Assembly (NCBI GenBank): GCA_031428975.1 | Contig: JANOYR010000062.1 | Location: forward strand, 13,916-77,915 | DNA from: JAAFIP01 sp031428975 | GTDB taxonomy: Bacteria; Pseudomonadota; Gammaproteobacteria; Burkholderiales; Burkholderiaceae_C | Direction of reading: 5' to 3' | DNA: 64,000 nucleotides | Shown here: piece by piece, positions 32,430 to 41,403 of the stretch | Layout: every line of letters starts with the position of its first letter | Numbering within the stretch: position 1 is the first letter of the stretch | Position numbers and translations under genes: made by a program | Notes under the pieces: generated by a model | Databases searched by the model: none | What the model was told of the DNA's origin: nothing | What the model saw: only the letters and a program-made list of their open reading frames with translations

Positions 32430-33308
32430 CTATACTCCCAGCACTGGCTCAGCAACCACACGGTTTTCTATATGCCCTATTCCAGTTATTTCTGCACGTA
32501 TCACATCCCCAATTTTTAAAAACTGTGGGGGCTTCATCGCTACGCCCACACCAGAAGGCGTGCCAGTGGCGATCAAATCACCTGGCTCTAGCGTGAATGC
32601 AGTGCTTAAATGTTCGATTTGCTGCCAAATGTTGTACACCATGCAGCTTGTAGACTCCGCTTGGCGTAATTGTCCATTTACCAGCAGCCGCATAGCTAAG
32701 CTGTGGGGATCTGGTACTTCGTCTGCTGTGACTATCCAAGGACCAATCGGACCCGTGGTGTTGAACGACTTACCCATGGTCATAGTCGGTGAACGCATCT
32801 GCCAGTCACGCACAGTTACATCGTTAGCCACCATATATCCTGCCACTACGCTCGGTGCATCATCCGCTTTGACATGGCGGCAACGTTTTCCTATAACGAC
32901 ACACAGTTCTACTTCGTAATCAAGCTTGTTGGACGCTATAGGCAGATGCACATCACCGTATGGCGAGTTGATACACGAAACCTGTTTGTTAAACCATACT
33001 TGTGTTTCTGGCACATTAATTCCAGCCGCTACTGCCTCAGCCACATGCTTTGCATAGTTCATGCCAATAGCCAAATACTTGGACGGATTGGGCACTGGTG
33101 CTAACAATTGCACATCGGCCAAAGGAATGGTGACGCTACTTGCTGCCACCAGAGCGCTGGTTCGCTGCATAGCCTGCGTACCAGACTGTAAAAGCGCCAG
33201 CATCGTATTTGGCAAACTTGCGTCCGATGCTGGCAAATCAATGACCTGTGAAGCAACTAATTTACCGATACTGACGCGGCCATGGTGTGAGAATGTACAA
33301 AGTTTCAT
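32430..33308 (-). CDS. Fumarylacetoacetate hydrolase-family protein
   Basis: Hydrolase of 292 residues. The metal site and family motifs are YLAIGMNYAKHVAEA, LDYEVELCVVIGKRCRHV, NDVTVRDWQ, FNTTGPIGPWIVTADEV and TGTPSGVGVAMKPPQFLKIGD. FAH enzymes split C-C bonds of ring-cleavage products such as fumarylpyruvate or hydroxymuconate derivatives. It lies directly after the VOC dioxygenase in the operon, so it likely acts on that product. Confidence 0.9.
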   Translation of the reverse strand: MKLCTFSHHGRVSIGKLVASQVIDLPASDASLPNTMLALLQSGTQAMQRTSALVAASSVTIPLADVQLLAPVPNPSKYLAIGMNYAKHVAEAVAAGINVPETQVWFNKQVSCINSPYGDVHLPIASNKLDYEVELCVVIGKRCRHVKADDAPSVVAGYMVANDVTVRDWQMRSPTMTMGKSFNTTGPIGPWIVTADEVPDPHSLAMRLLVNGQLRQAESTSCMVYNIWQQIEHLSTAFTLEPGDLIATGTPSGVGVAMKPPQFLKIGDVIRAEITGIGHIENRVVAEPVLGV

Positions 33309-33314
33309 AGTGAT

Positions 33315-34259
33315 TTATTCAAAAAATTCAGGCGTAACTGGAGGAGCCCACTGCGAGAGGCCAGCAGGAGACAGCGGCATGTGGGTGCGAATATGATTTT
33401 GGTTGACCAAGTCTCCATCCGTCCAATGCTCAATTTTGTTGCCAAACGGGTCACGCCAATAATCAAAGAGCTGGCTGCCCTGCACATGTCGGCCAACACC
33501 CCAACTGTGTTTCCAGCCCGTGGCTTTGAGGTGCGCATTACCAGTCATCAAATCGTCTAGATCTGTCACCTCAAAAGCCACATGGTCAAAGCGTGGCGCC
33601 TCAATACCGCCAGGAGGCGAGCCAAACGCCAAGGTGTGGTGGTCAGTGAACGTATCCCCTAGTCCACAATGCAAAAAAGCGAATGTGGTGTGCGTAGGGT
33701 CTTCCATGTGGTACGAGTCAGATATTTCAAAACCTAGCACTTGGTGATAAAAATCAAACATGGGTTGAAAATGTGGCACAAGTAAAACCAAATGCCCCAG
33801 ACGCTGGATCTGCGATGGTGCTGTATTCACACGCAAGGAGGCACCTAAGCGCCGCCGAGAATCTGCGACATTGCACGCCAAAGATGGGCGACTTTCCAAC
33901 AAAGGCAAGGTTTGCTGCCCATGAATTACCTCAACAGCAAAACCCGCCGGGTCACTGAAGCACACTTTCTCACCACCACCGGGTGCATCGCAAGTTTGTA
34001 CTTTTTTTCCCAAATGACGCGCTAAGGTGTGCAAATCTTGCGCACTTTGGGCGCGCAAACCAAAGCCCAATGGGGCTGCCTGCGCAGTGCGCTGCGTAAT
34101 ATGTACATGGTGTGCACTGCCATGGGCTCGCATGTACAAATACTCTGCATTGCGTACGACGCAGCTCAGGCCAAAGTCTGTTAAAAATCGCTCCATCTGT
34201 TCTAAATCGGGTGCGCCATAACGTACATATGCAATATCTTGAATGGTGATGACGGGCAT
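33315..34259 (-). CDS. VOC-family extradiol dioxygenase (two-domain)
   Basis: Type I extradiol dioxygenase-like protein, 314 residues, two VOC modules. The C-terminal module has the expected iron ligands: His in QRLGHLVLLVP, His in FDHVAFEV and Glu in DPFGNKIEHWTDGD. It should cleave a catechol-type ring next to the hydroxyls. Its start is one base from the flavin hydroxylase stop. The N-terminal module is degenerate, as in 2,3-dihydroxybiphenyl dioxygenases. Confidence 0.85.
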   Translation of the reverse strand: MPVITIQDIAYVRYGAPDLEQMERFLTDFGLSCVVRNAEYLYMRAHGSAHHVHITQRTAQAAPLGFGLRAQSAQDLHTLARHLGKKVQTCDAPGGGEKVCFSDPAGFAVEVIHGQQTLPLLESRPSLACNVADSRRRLGASLRVNTAPSQIQRLGHLVLLVPHFQPMFDFYHQVLGFEISDSYHMEDPTHTTFAFLHCGLGDTFTDHHTLAFGSPPGGIEAPRFDHVAFEVTDLDDLMTGNAHLKATGWKHSWGVGRHVQGSQLFDYWRDPFGNKIEHWTDGDLVNQNHIRTHMPLSPAGLSQWAPPVTPEFFE

Positions 34260-35948
34260 TTATGAGCTCTCCAAACAGTAAGCGACACATTGTGCGAGAA
34301 TTTTTTCAGCGTTGGCAACTGCACTACCGCGCCATGCAATGTGGTGGTCCGGGCGAATCAGCACGCAGTCTGCGCCATACAGCGCGTGAGCCGCTTCATT
34401 TTCAACGCGCAAGACCACAAGTGGCAAATTGCAATCAAGTGCGAAGGCACTCCACTGCGCAGTATCGGCATCTGTGAAACACAGCAGGGTAAAGTCACGA
34501 CCAAATAAATCAAGCAAAGAACCGTTGATAGTCGCAACATGCGGCGCACGAGAGCCAGCGTAAGCGCTAGGAAAATAGGCATTGGGATCATCAGGAGGAG
34601 GATCAGCAATCTCTTTGGCTACGATGCGACTTACATAGCGCAGGCCAAGCTGTAATCCGGGAATATTGAATTCTTTGTCCCCATGGGTTAGTAGCGCTTG
34701 TTGCATCACCTTGCGTGCTGCTCCGCCTAACGAATCGCTAGCTTCCAAAGCCTCTGGCATCTGCATGCCCCCAATGCTTTGCGCCATACTTCGTGCAAAG
34801 CGTGTGTTTCGCACTGCAACTGGGTGGCGCTCAGCATGGTAGGTCTCTAGCAAAGTTGCGTCGCCCCAGCCTTGGCATATTGCAGCTAGCTTCCAGCCCA
34901 AATTCACAGTATCGTCAACGCTGGTGTTGTAGCCCATTCCACCAGTGGGCGTGAAAAGGTGCGCCGCGTCACCCGCAATCAGCAATCGACCATTTTTAAA
35001 CTGCTGCGCAACCAGCATAAACCCCGCAGTCCAAGGACTTAGGCTGATAACTTCATACGCAAAAGGAGGATGCGATGTGCCCGCCAAATCCTGTAGCACA
35101 GCAGCGATATTGACTTCGCCTGGGCCCTGCCCAGGTTTGAGCTGAATTCCTATAGCAAACTCATCTAGTCCATTTATCGCCACTAATACGCCACGCTGCT
35201 GCGCATTCATGATCCAAGTCATCCATGCTGGATTTTTGAGTGGGCCAGTAGTCAAGCGTTCATATAAATCTGGCGACCGGAAATGGATACTAAGCATTTG
35301 ACCACCAAAAAATGCCTGCTGCTCTGCACTCGCACCTTCGTATTGCACACCCATGGCTTTGCGCACTAGGCTGCGCGGGCCATCGCAGCCTACCAAGTAT
35401 TTAGCATTGACTGATACCGTTTTTTGAGTGGCGAGCTCTTTTGCCTGTAGGCTAGCACTTTCCAAATTTTGATTGACTTCGTTTACTTGCCAACCATAGT
35501 GTGTGGACACGCATGGGTATTTCGCAACTTCTTCGCGTAGTATTTTTTCCACCAGCATTTGTTGCACACGGTGCGGCAGTTCGGGCGTGGGCCAAGCAGC
35601 CTCCGTGTAGTCACCAAAACTCACTCCACTGGCCACATCAGCCCGTGAGGGGATGCGAAAACGTGCAATTTCATGACCTAAAAGACGCGTGCAGTACAAG
35701 ACATCTTGTGGATGATCCGGCGTGAGACCAGCTGCTCGCACGCGATGTGCAAAACCACGTCGTCGAAAATGCTCCATTGTGCGTGCAGATGTGGCATTGG
35801 CTTTAGGGGCAGTCGGCGCATCTAACCCCGCATCGAATAGCACGCAAGGAACGCTTCTGCAACCGAGCTCTATTGCCAACATCAGGCCCGCAGGACCTGC
35901 GCCAACGATGGCAACTTGTGTATTTAAAACTGAAGCAGTGTTTTGCAT
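34260..35948 (-). CDS. FAD-dependent aromatic hydroxylase (MhpA/PheA class)
   Basis: Class A flavin hydroxylase of 562 residues. FAD motifs: TQVAIVGAGPAGLMLAIELG, KYLVGCDGPRSLVRKAMG and GRLLIAGDAAHLFTPTGGMGYNTSVDDTVNLGWKLAA. A C-terminal thioredoxin-like region of about 120 residues follows, as in phenol and 3-(3-hydroxyphenyl)propionate hydroxylases. It is first in the minus-strand operon and would make the dihydroxy substrate for the dioxygenase. Divergent from a LysR gene. Confidence 0.88.
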   Translation of the reverse strand: MQNTASVLNTQVAIVGAGPAGLMLAIELGCRSVPCVLFDAGLDAPTAPKANATSARTMEHFRRRGFAHRVRAAGLTPDHPQDVLYCTRLLGHEIARFRIPSRADVASGVSFGDYTEAAWPTPELPHRVQQMLVEKILREEVAKYPCVSTHYGWQVNEVNQNLESASLQAKELATQKTVSVNAKYLVGCDGPRSLVRKAMGVQYEGASAEQQAFFGGQMLSIHFRSPDLYERLTTGPLKNPAWMTWIMNAQQRGVLVAINGLDEFAIGIQLKPGQGPGEVNIAAVLQDLAGTSHPPFAYEVISLSPWTAGFMLVAQQFKNGRLLIAGDAAHLFTPTGGMGYNTSVDDTVNLGWKLAAICQGWGDATLLETYHAERHPVAVRNTRFARSMAQSIGGMQMPEALEASDSLGGAARKVMQQALLTHGDKEFNIPGLQLGLRYVSRIVAKEIADPPPDDPNAYFPSAYAGSRAPHVATINGSLLDLFGRDFTLLCFTDADTAQWSAFALDCNLPLVVLRVENEAAHALYGADCVLIRPDHHIAWRGSAVANAEKILAQCVAYCLESS

Positions 35949-36004
35949 GTGCGGATGCTAAAACATATAAAGTGATATAAAAAGATGGCAGAATAGTTTT
36001 ATTG

Positions 36005-36018
36005 ATACTTTTTTGTAT
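36005..36018. promoter_or_regulatory. ATAC-N6-GTAT, candidate LysR box
   Basis: A dyad ATAC TTTTTT GTAT lies in the 94-bp gap between the divergent LysR and flavin hydroxylase genes. LysR proteins favour ATAC-N7-GTAT-like sites; the spacer here is one base short. Confidence 0.35.
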
Positions 36019-36042
36019 TCACTAAACGGACAATCACTTTTC

Positions 36043-36948
36043 ATGCATCCCAACATCAAATTACACCATTTACGAGACTTTGTAGCGATTGCCCAGTACA
36101 GCAGCGTGCGTGGGGCAGCGCGGGCTTTGGGCATGGCACAACCAGCCATGACGCGTAGTTTGCGAGAACTGGAGAAAGAGCTGCAAACACCACTGGTAGA
36201 GCGCCACGCGAAGGGTGTCATTCTTACTGAAGCGGGCAACAGGCTTCTGGTGCGAGCGCAGGGCGTGATGCAGGAGGTACGCCGTGCCGGTGAGGAAATC
36301 AGGCAATTAGGTGGATCGGGCGCAGGCACTGTGAGTGTCGGTTTATCCAGCGCAGCTATGTTAGGCTTATTGCCGCAAGCACTAGCGGCATTTCGTGCCC
36401 ATTTTCCACTTGCAAAACTGCGCATTGTGGAGGGTGTGTACCCCACCATTGAATCACGTCTACTCAATGGGCAACTGGATTTTTTTGTAGGCCCTTCGCC
36501 CGAACGGCGCGACAAATCGTTGAGCCAAGAGCTGATATTCACCAATGAACGCGTGGTGGTCGGACGTAAAGGTCACCCATTGCATGCAGCTAACAGTCTT
36601 GCGCAACTCACGCAAGTAGATTGGGTACTCACTGGCTTGCGTGAAAGAGAAGCACAAGAATATGAGGAGCTATTTGCTACCTATGATTTGCCTGCACCTA
36701 AAACCAGTATGCGCATCGAATCTACATTGGGACTTTTAAGTGTATTGGCATCCACAGATGCTTTAGTGCTCCTGCCAAGGCAATGGACGGACAGCTCAAT
36801 GTTTAAAGCCCTGCTGATCGCCATCCCTGTACAAGAAAAGCTGCTGGCACCTGATATTGTGTTGATCTACCGAGCCAGCGTACCGTTGACACCTGTAGCA
36901 GAGAAATTGGCAACTTTACTGCAGCGTCAGGCGGGAACTCAATCTTAA
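36043..36948 (+). CDS. LysR-family regulator of the aromatic operon
   Basis: Regulator of 301 residues from the ATG at 36043; a TTG 30 bases earlier is less likely. N-terminal HTH: LHHLRDFVAIAQYSSVRGAARALGMAQPAMTRSLRELEKEL. The effector domain follows. It is divergent from the hydroxylase-led operon and should be its activator with an aromatic ligand. Confidence 0.9.
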   Translation: MHPNIKLHHLRDFVAIAQYSSVRGAARALGMAQPAMTRSLRELEKELQTPLVERHAKGVILTEAGNRLLVRAQGVMQEVRRAGEEIRQLGGSGAGTVSVGLSSAAMLGLLPQALAAFRAHFPLAKLRIVEGVYPTIESRLLNGQLDFFVGPSPERRDKSLSQELIFTNERVVVGRKGHPLHAANSLAQLTQVDWVLTGLREREAQEYEELFATYDLPAPKTSMRIESTLGLLSVLASTDALVLLPRQWTDSSMFKALLIAIPVQEKLLAPDIVLIYRASVPLTPVAEKLATLLQRQAGTQS

Positions 36949-37057
36949 CCAGTATTTACGTATGGCGGATTCAAGTACGAAGTGCGCAAAATGTAAACAG
37001 GTAGGCTCCAAAGGAATAGGATGCTCTCTTTTTTGACCAGCCAGTCTGAAAGCGCAC

Positions 37058-37227
37058 ATGACCTACAACCAATTGAGTCCAAATGAACGATATCAAATTT
37101 CTGCCCTGTTAACCGCAGGATGCAGCAAAACCGCCACTTCCCAACAACTCAAACGCCACCGCAGCACCATTGATCGAAAGATCGCCCGCACTGGGGATGC
37201 CCAGTCTACGAACCCGAAGCTGCCCAC
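37058..37227 (+). pseudogene. IS30-family transposase remnant
   Basis: Only the N-terminal HTH of an IS30 transposase is left (NQLSPNERYQISALLTAG, SKTATSQQLKRHRSTIDRKI). Full IS30 transposases have about 320-380 residues. The frame then breaks; a shifted frame reads VYEPEAAHERW, close to the IS30 YxPxxA motif, before merging with the Bug gene tail. No terminal repeats were found. The 349-bp gap 36949-37297 otherwise holds nothing recognised. Confidence 0.75.
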
Positions 37228-37275
37228 GAGCGTTGGACTCAGGTGATCAAGACGGCTGGGAGTAAGGCGCAGTAG
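37228..37275 (+). pseudogene. Detached 3' end of a Bug receptor gene (right direct repeat)
   Basis: Encodes ERWTQVIKTAGSKAQ and a stop, against ERWTQVIKTAGIKAQ at the end of the intact Bug gene at 22158. 44 of the first 46 bases match. Nothing of the rest of the gene is present upstream; the IS30 remnant takes its place. Confidence 0.85.
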
Positions 37276-37297
37276 GGTCTCTTGGTTGACATTTTGT

Positions 37298-39064
37298 TCA
37301 GCGTTTACCTATTTCGGAAGCTGGAAACACCCTTCCGCCCAGCACGGTGCCCCAAACTGGTATGTCCCGAATCGCGGCAGGCTTGACATCATGCGGATCT
37401 TGTTCTAACACAGTAAAGTCAGCCAGTTTGCCTGGCTCAATGCTGCCGACCTTATTGTCTAGGCCCAGCACGTACGCTGCATCAATGGTGATCATGCGCA
37501 GGGCTTGCTGCAAGTCTATGCGTTCGCCTGTTCCCAGCGTTTTAGCACCCGACTGCCCCACGCGCGTCATGCCCAAAGTCACCCCCAACAAAGGCTTTGG
37601 AGGTGCTACTGGGTAATCTGAATGGAAAGTGGTTGGCACGCCCTCGCGAACCAAGCTGCCTACGGGGGACAGGTTTTCAGCGCGGTCTTTGCCCACAAGG
37701 TTGGGATACATCTCGCCTCGCAACCATACGTAGTACAGATTCACATTAGCACTAGCACCCAGAGCCTTCATTGCACGGATCTGGTCGTAGCGGGCCATGC
37801 CTACATGCTCAAATGTGAAGCGGTGGTCGGTGCGCGGTGTCTTAGCCAATAACTTGCGCAGTGTGCCAATCGTCACGTCTTGTGCTTCTACGCCGATGGA
37901 GTGCACAAATATTTGCTGCCCATCTTTCCACCAAGGCTCGATCAACGCTTCGAGCTTATCCGGTTGCGTAATCCATAGGCCAGCACTGCCATCGACATAA
38001 CCCGGACCGCCCGGTTTAAAGGTCAGACCGTTGAAGCTGTCGTCTGTAAAAAACTTGATCCCACGGTACATCAGGCGGTCGGTGCTTTTAGCCTGTAGGG
38101 CTCGCACAGCATCGAGAGCTTTTTCGGGCGTGCCGTACTTCGCCAAAAAGCTATGCATGGCCGGAATGGCCATCAGGCGTTGTGGTGTCTCGGGGTTGTT
38201 GAACATTGCGTTGAGCAGCCCCGCCTCAGCATCAATGCTGAAGATACCCATAGAGTGGTCGGTCGTGGTGGTAATGCCATTGCGGCGATTCAGGTCGATC
38301 AGCCAGCGCATCAAGCGTGAGGCTTCCGCCGGCGCTAGTTTGCTGGCCAGTAGCGGCAAAATGACATAACTTGCAGCGGGCACACCCAAGAACTGGCCGT
38401 TAAGCTCGCCTTTGTCGTCACGGCCCACGCCACTGATTTTGAGGTCGGATGGAATTTTGCGCATGGCAATCAGTGCACTGTTCACATAGCCATGGTGTTG
38501 GGAGGCATCCCACACCAGTACTGGTCGGATGGCAGAGATTTTGTCCAGATCTTGGCGCGTCAAATGACGCCCCATGGCGGGAACATCCCAACCCCAGATC
38601 AGGATGGGCGTGGCTGGATCTTTCATTTCGGATTCAAAGCGACGCATACGCTCAAAAGCCTCAGCCTCGCTTTTCACACCCTTGATGTCCGGCCCATAAG
38701 CTTGCGGGGTGTCAAGTGCGGCAATAGCTGGCAGATTTGCAGTAATAGCGCCCAGCAGCGGGTGAGAATGCGCCTCAATAAAGCCCGGAAACACCGTTTT
38801 ATCGGCAAAACGTGTATCCACCGTAGTTGGAATCTTGCGCGTCCAAGGTAAGAGGTCATCCAACGAATCTCCCAGCGAGACAATACGGTCACCGCAAACA
38901 GCTACGGCGCGGGCTTGCGGGTGGCCAGGGTTCATGGTGTAGAACTTCTTAGCGGTAAAAACTGTGAGTTTGGCGCACGCTGGCGCCGCTTCTTCATGAG
39001 CTTGCGCACTCAGTGCTGTAAAAGCTAGCAGTGCGCAGGCGATAGGTTTGAGGTGGAATTTCAT
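37298..39064 (-). CDS. Exported amidohydrolase, YtcJ-like (Amidohydro_3)
   Basis: Metal-dependent hydrolase of 588 residues. The ATG at 39064 gives a signal peptide MKFHLKPIACALLAFTALSAQA. Motifs: FTAKKFYTMNPGHPQARAVAV, KTVFPGFIEAHSHPLLGA (metal His-x-His), FVHSIGVEAQDV and the C-terminal GSIEPGKLADFTVLEQDP. Substrate unknown; periplasmic location suggests processing of an amide or ester before uptake. It is divergent from a LysR gene. Confidence 0.85.
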   Translation of the reverse strand: MKFHLKPIACALLAFTALSAQAHEEAAPACAKLTVFTAKKFYTMNPGHPQARAVAVCGDRIVSLGDSLDDLLPWTRKIPTTVDTRFADKTVFPGFIEAHSHPLLGAITANLPAIAALDTPQAYGPDIKGVKSEAEAFERMRRFESEMKDPATPILIWGWDVPAMGRHLTRQDLDKISAIRPVLVWDASQHHGYVNSALIAMRKIPSDLKISGVGRDDKGELNGQFLGVPAASYVILPLLASKLAPAEASRLMRWLIDLNRRNGITTTTDHSMGIFSIDAEAGLLNAMFNNPETPQRLMAIPAMHSFLAKYGTPEKALDAVRALQAKSTDRLMYRGIKFFTDDSFNGLTFKPGGPGYVDGSAGLWITQPDKLEALIEPWWKDGQQIFVHSIGVEAQDVTIGTLRKLLAKTPRTDHRFTFEHVGMARYDQIRAMKALGASANVNLYYVWLRGEMYPNLVGKDRAENLSPVGSLVREGVPTTFHSDYPVAPPKPLLGVTLGMTRVGQSGAKTLGTGERIDLQQALRMITIDAAYVLGLDNKVGSIEPGKLADFTVLEQDPHDVKPAAIRDIPVWGTVLGGRVFPASEIGKR

Positions 39065-39089
39065 AAGCTGGGTCTCGGGTAGTTGTGCA

Positions 39090-39109
39090 TTGAAGTTTCG
39101 CGCCTTCAA
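39090..39109. promoter_or_regulatory. TTGAAG-N8-CTTCAA dyad, candidate LysR operator
   Basis: A perfect 6-bp inverted repeat with an 8-bp spacer in the 85-bp gap between the amidohydrolase and its divergent LysR gene. Position fits LysR control of the amidohydrolase. Confidence 0.4.
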
Positions 39110-39149
39110 ATGACAGCGTCCAATGCATTATTAGGTTACCATTTATGCA

Positions 39150-40094
39150 ATGAATACATCAATTGACCTCAAACGACTGAACCATTTGGTTTTATTGGCC
39201 GAAGAACTGAACTTCTCGCGTGCCGCTGAACGTGCTTTTTTGTCACAAACTGCCTTCAGCCGCAGCATCCAGACCTTGGAGTCTGAATTTGGCATGCGCT
39301 TGTTTGACCGAGGTACCCGCTCCGTACAGCCCACCACCGTTGGGTTGCATTTAATTGCGCGGGCAAGAGAGCTGTTGACACGCGCCCGCGACCTAGCGCA
39401 AGAGGTGGATTATCTGGCCCACGCAGAGGGTGGTGTCTTGAGTTTTGGCGCGAGTTTGTTCGCCGTAGACAGCGTATTGCCTGGCGTGCTGCACCAGCTC
39501 ATGCAAGGCCGACCCGGGTTGCGACTCAATGTGGAGGTAAGCCAGTGGGAGATTTTGCAGCAGCATCTGGAAAATGAGCACATTGAATTCTTCATCGCTT
39601 ATGCAAGCCACTTGGCACAAAATCCCAGTTTTACGGTTATCCCTTTAGCGCCACAACCCGCGTCTGTGTACTGCCGCGCTGAGCATCCAATACTCGCAAC
39701 CCCCGGTCAGGGCCCTCACCCAGCCGATGTGCCCCACTATCCATGGGCAGCAGTGCAAATGGACAAGGCCATTGAACTTCAGTTGAAGACTTTGTTCAGT
39801 ATGGCGGCACACCAAGAGTTGCCGCTGACTCTCCGATGTGACAACCAAGCTTTGTTGCGCGAAGCCACCTTGACCAGCGATACACTGCTGTTTACTTGGT
39901 GCAGCTGGCTCAGAGCAGATCTTGAAAGCGGTGTGTTGGTGGATTTAGGTCAACGGCTTCGCCCCAAGCTCCCAGCTCAAGCCCGGCAGCTTGGTTGTGC
40001 CATCGTGCATTTGGCAGGTCGCACGCTATCACCAATTGCACAGCGAATGATCCATTTGGTTTTGCAAAGCAACCCAATGCTCTCACAGCGTTAG
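39150..40094 (+). CDS. LysR-family regulator
   Basis: 314 residues. HTH: LKRLNHLVLLAEELNFSRAAERAFLSQTAFSRSIQTLESEFGMRLFDRGTRS. Effector domain follows. It is divergent from the exported amidohydrolase, its likely target, and convergent with the flavin monooxygenase gene. Confidence 0.9.
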   Translation: MNTSIDLKRLNHLVLLAEELNFSRAAERAFLSQTAFSRSIQTLESEFGMRLFDRGTRSVQPTTVGLHLIARARELLTRARDLAQEVDYLAHAEGGVLSFGASLFAVDSVLPGVLHQLMQGRPGLRLNVEVSQWEILQQHLENEHIEFFIAYASHLAQNPSFTVIPLAPQPASVYCRAEHPILATPGQGPHPADVPHYPWAAVQMDKAIELQLKTLFSMAAHQELPLTLRCDNQALLREATLTSDTLLFTWCSWLRADLESGVLVDLGQRLRPKLPAQARQLGCAIVHLAGRTLSPIAQRMIHLVLQSNPMLSQR

Positions 40095-40134
40095 TTTCCC
40101 TTTACTTGACGAATGAAAAATACAGCGCCCGCCA

Positions 40135-41394
40135 CTAATTCGTCGGCTGGGGCACCGCGTCCAACGCAAACCCCGCCACCTGCTTGTAGCCCTCTGACAT
40201 AGCACGTAGCTCGGCTTGGCTGATTAAATCGTCGATATGCCGAAACGGCTTGTCGCCGGAGAGCTCGTCTACTTTAATGTTGATGAAGTCTGGCGGTGTG
40301 CTGCGGTTGGTTTGCACAATGCGGGAGGTCACTTCGCGCCGCGCTTGCTCGTAGCTGTGCAGGGCATCCAATGGGTCTGGCTGGGTGGCGAGCTCTTGTG
40401 CAAGGGTGCGGGCATCAATCAAAGCCTGCGCTGAGCCATTTGAGCCGCGTGGGTACATGGGGTGGGCGGCGTCGCCCATCAGGGTAATACGGCCAAACGT
40501 CCATTGGGCGATCGGGTCTTTGTCCACCATGGGGTATTGCAAAATTTGATCGGCATTGCGAATCAGCGCAGGCACATCGAGCCAGTCAAACTGCCAATCT
40601 TTGAAGATGCCAATGAAGTCCTCCACCTTGCCGCCGGTGTTCCAGTCGTTCATGTCGCTGTTGCTGCCTTCAATCTCGGCCATCCAATTGACCAGCTGCA
40701 TGCCATGGCCGTCGATATTGTCCACAATCGGGTAGATCACCATCTTGCCTGTTTTGATGGAGCCCACACGCATATAGCTTTTGCCAGTGAGTATGGGCTT
40801 GTGCCGCGTCACACCGCGCCAAGTGTTGATGCCTGCAAAAGCCAGTTTTTCTTGTGGGTAATAGTGTTTGCGAATGGCCGAATGGATGCCGTCGCAGGCA
40901 ATCACAATATCGGCCTGCACACTGGGCAGAGCCGCTGCGTCGCTGCCTTGCTCAAAATGCACGGTGGCAGCAAAGGCGGTTTGCTCCACGCCCACGCAGC
41001 GGTGGTTGGTGTGGACACGGTGAGCGCCCAAGCGGGCCACGGCTGCGTCAAAGAGTATTTTGTGCAGCTTGCCGCGGTGAATGCCCACCTCGGGCATGGG
41101 GTAGCCCGCATGGCGGCCGCGCGGCTCGCTGTAAATACGTTGGCCAAAGCGGTTAAAAAACACGCTTTCTAAGTTTTCAATGCCCGCTGCTTCTAGCTCT
41201 GCCTGCAAGCCCAGCGCTGCCAGCTCGCGCATGCCATGGGGCAAAAGCGTAATGCCCACGCCCAGCTCGCGCACTTGGGGCACGCTTTCATAGACATCGC
41301 AGGCCATGCCCAGCTGGTGCAAATGCAGGGCAAAGCCCAAGCCTGCAATGCCGCCGCCTACGACCGCAATTGTCAAATCTTTCTTTGCAGCCAT
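40135..41394 (-). CDS. FAD-dependent monooxygenase (salicylate-hydroxylase/PhzS-like)
   Basis: Single-component flavoprotein hydroxylase of 419 residues. FAD motifs: LTIAVVGGGIAGLGFALHLHQLG, ADIVIACDGIHSAIRKHYYP and RITLMGDAAHPMYPRGSNGSAQALIDARTLA. The family hydroxylates, sometimes with decarboxylation, small aromatic acids. Last in an operon with a decarboxylase-like amidohydrolase and a Bug receptor; it starts nine bases after the Bug stop. Confidence 0.87.
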   Translation of the reverse strand: MAAKKDLTIAVVGGGIAGLGFALHLHQLGMACDVYESVPQVRELGVGITLLPHGMRELAALGLQAELEAAGIENLESVFFNRFGQRIYSEPRGRHAGYPMPEVGIHRGKLHKILFDAAVARLGAHRVHTNHRCVGVEQTAFAATVHFEQGSDAAALPSVQADIVIACDGIHSAIRKHYYPQEKLAFAGINTWRGVTRHKPILTGKSYMRVGSIKTGKMVIYPIVDNIDGHGMQLVNWMAEIEGSNSDMNDWNTGGKVEDFIGIFKDWQFDWLDVPALIRNADQILQYPMVDKDPIAQWTFGRITLMGDAAHPMYPRGSNGSAQALIDARTLAQELATQPDPLDALHSYEQARREVTSRIVQTNRSTPPDFINIKVDELSGDKPFRHIDDLISQAELRAMSEGYKQVAGFALDAVPQPTN

Positions 41395-41403
41395 TGCTTG
41401 TGT

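Noticed and set aside
35145..35165. ATAGCAAACTCAT inside the flavin hydroxylase gene resembling the repeat end
   Set aside because: Only the first ten bases match and the rest does not align; probably chance.
40462..41172. 236-codon open frame on the plus strand
   Set aside because: It lies entirely opposite the flavin monooxygenase, which has clear FAD motifs; composition is that of a shadow frame.
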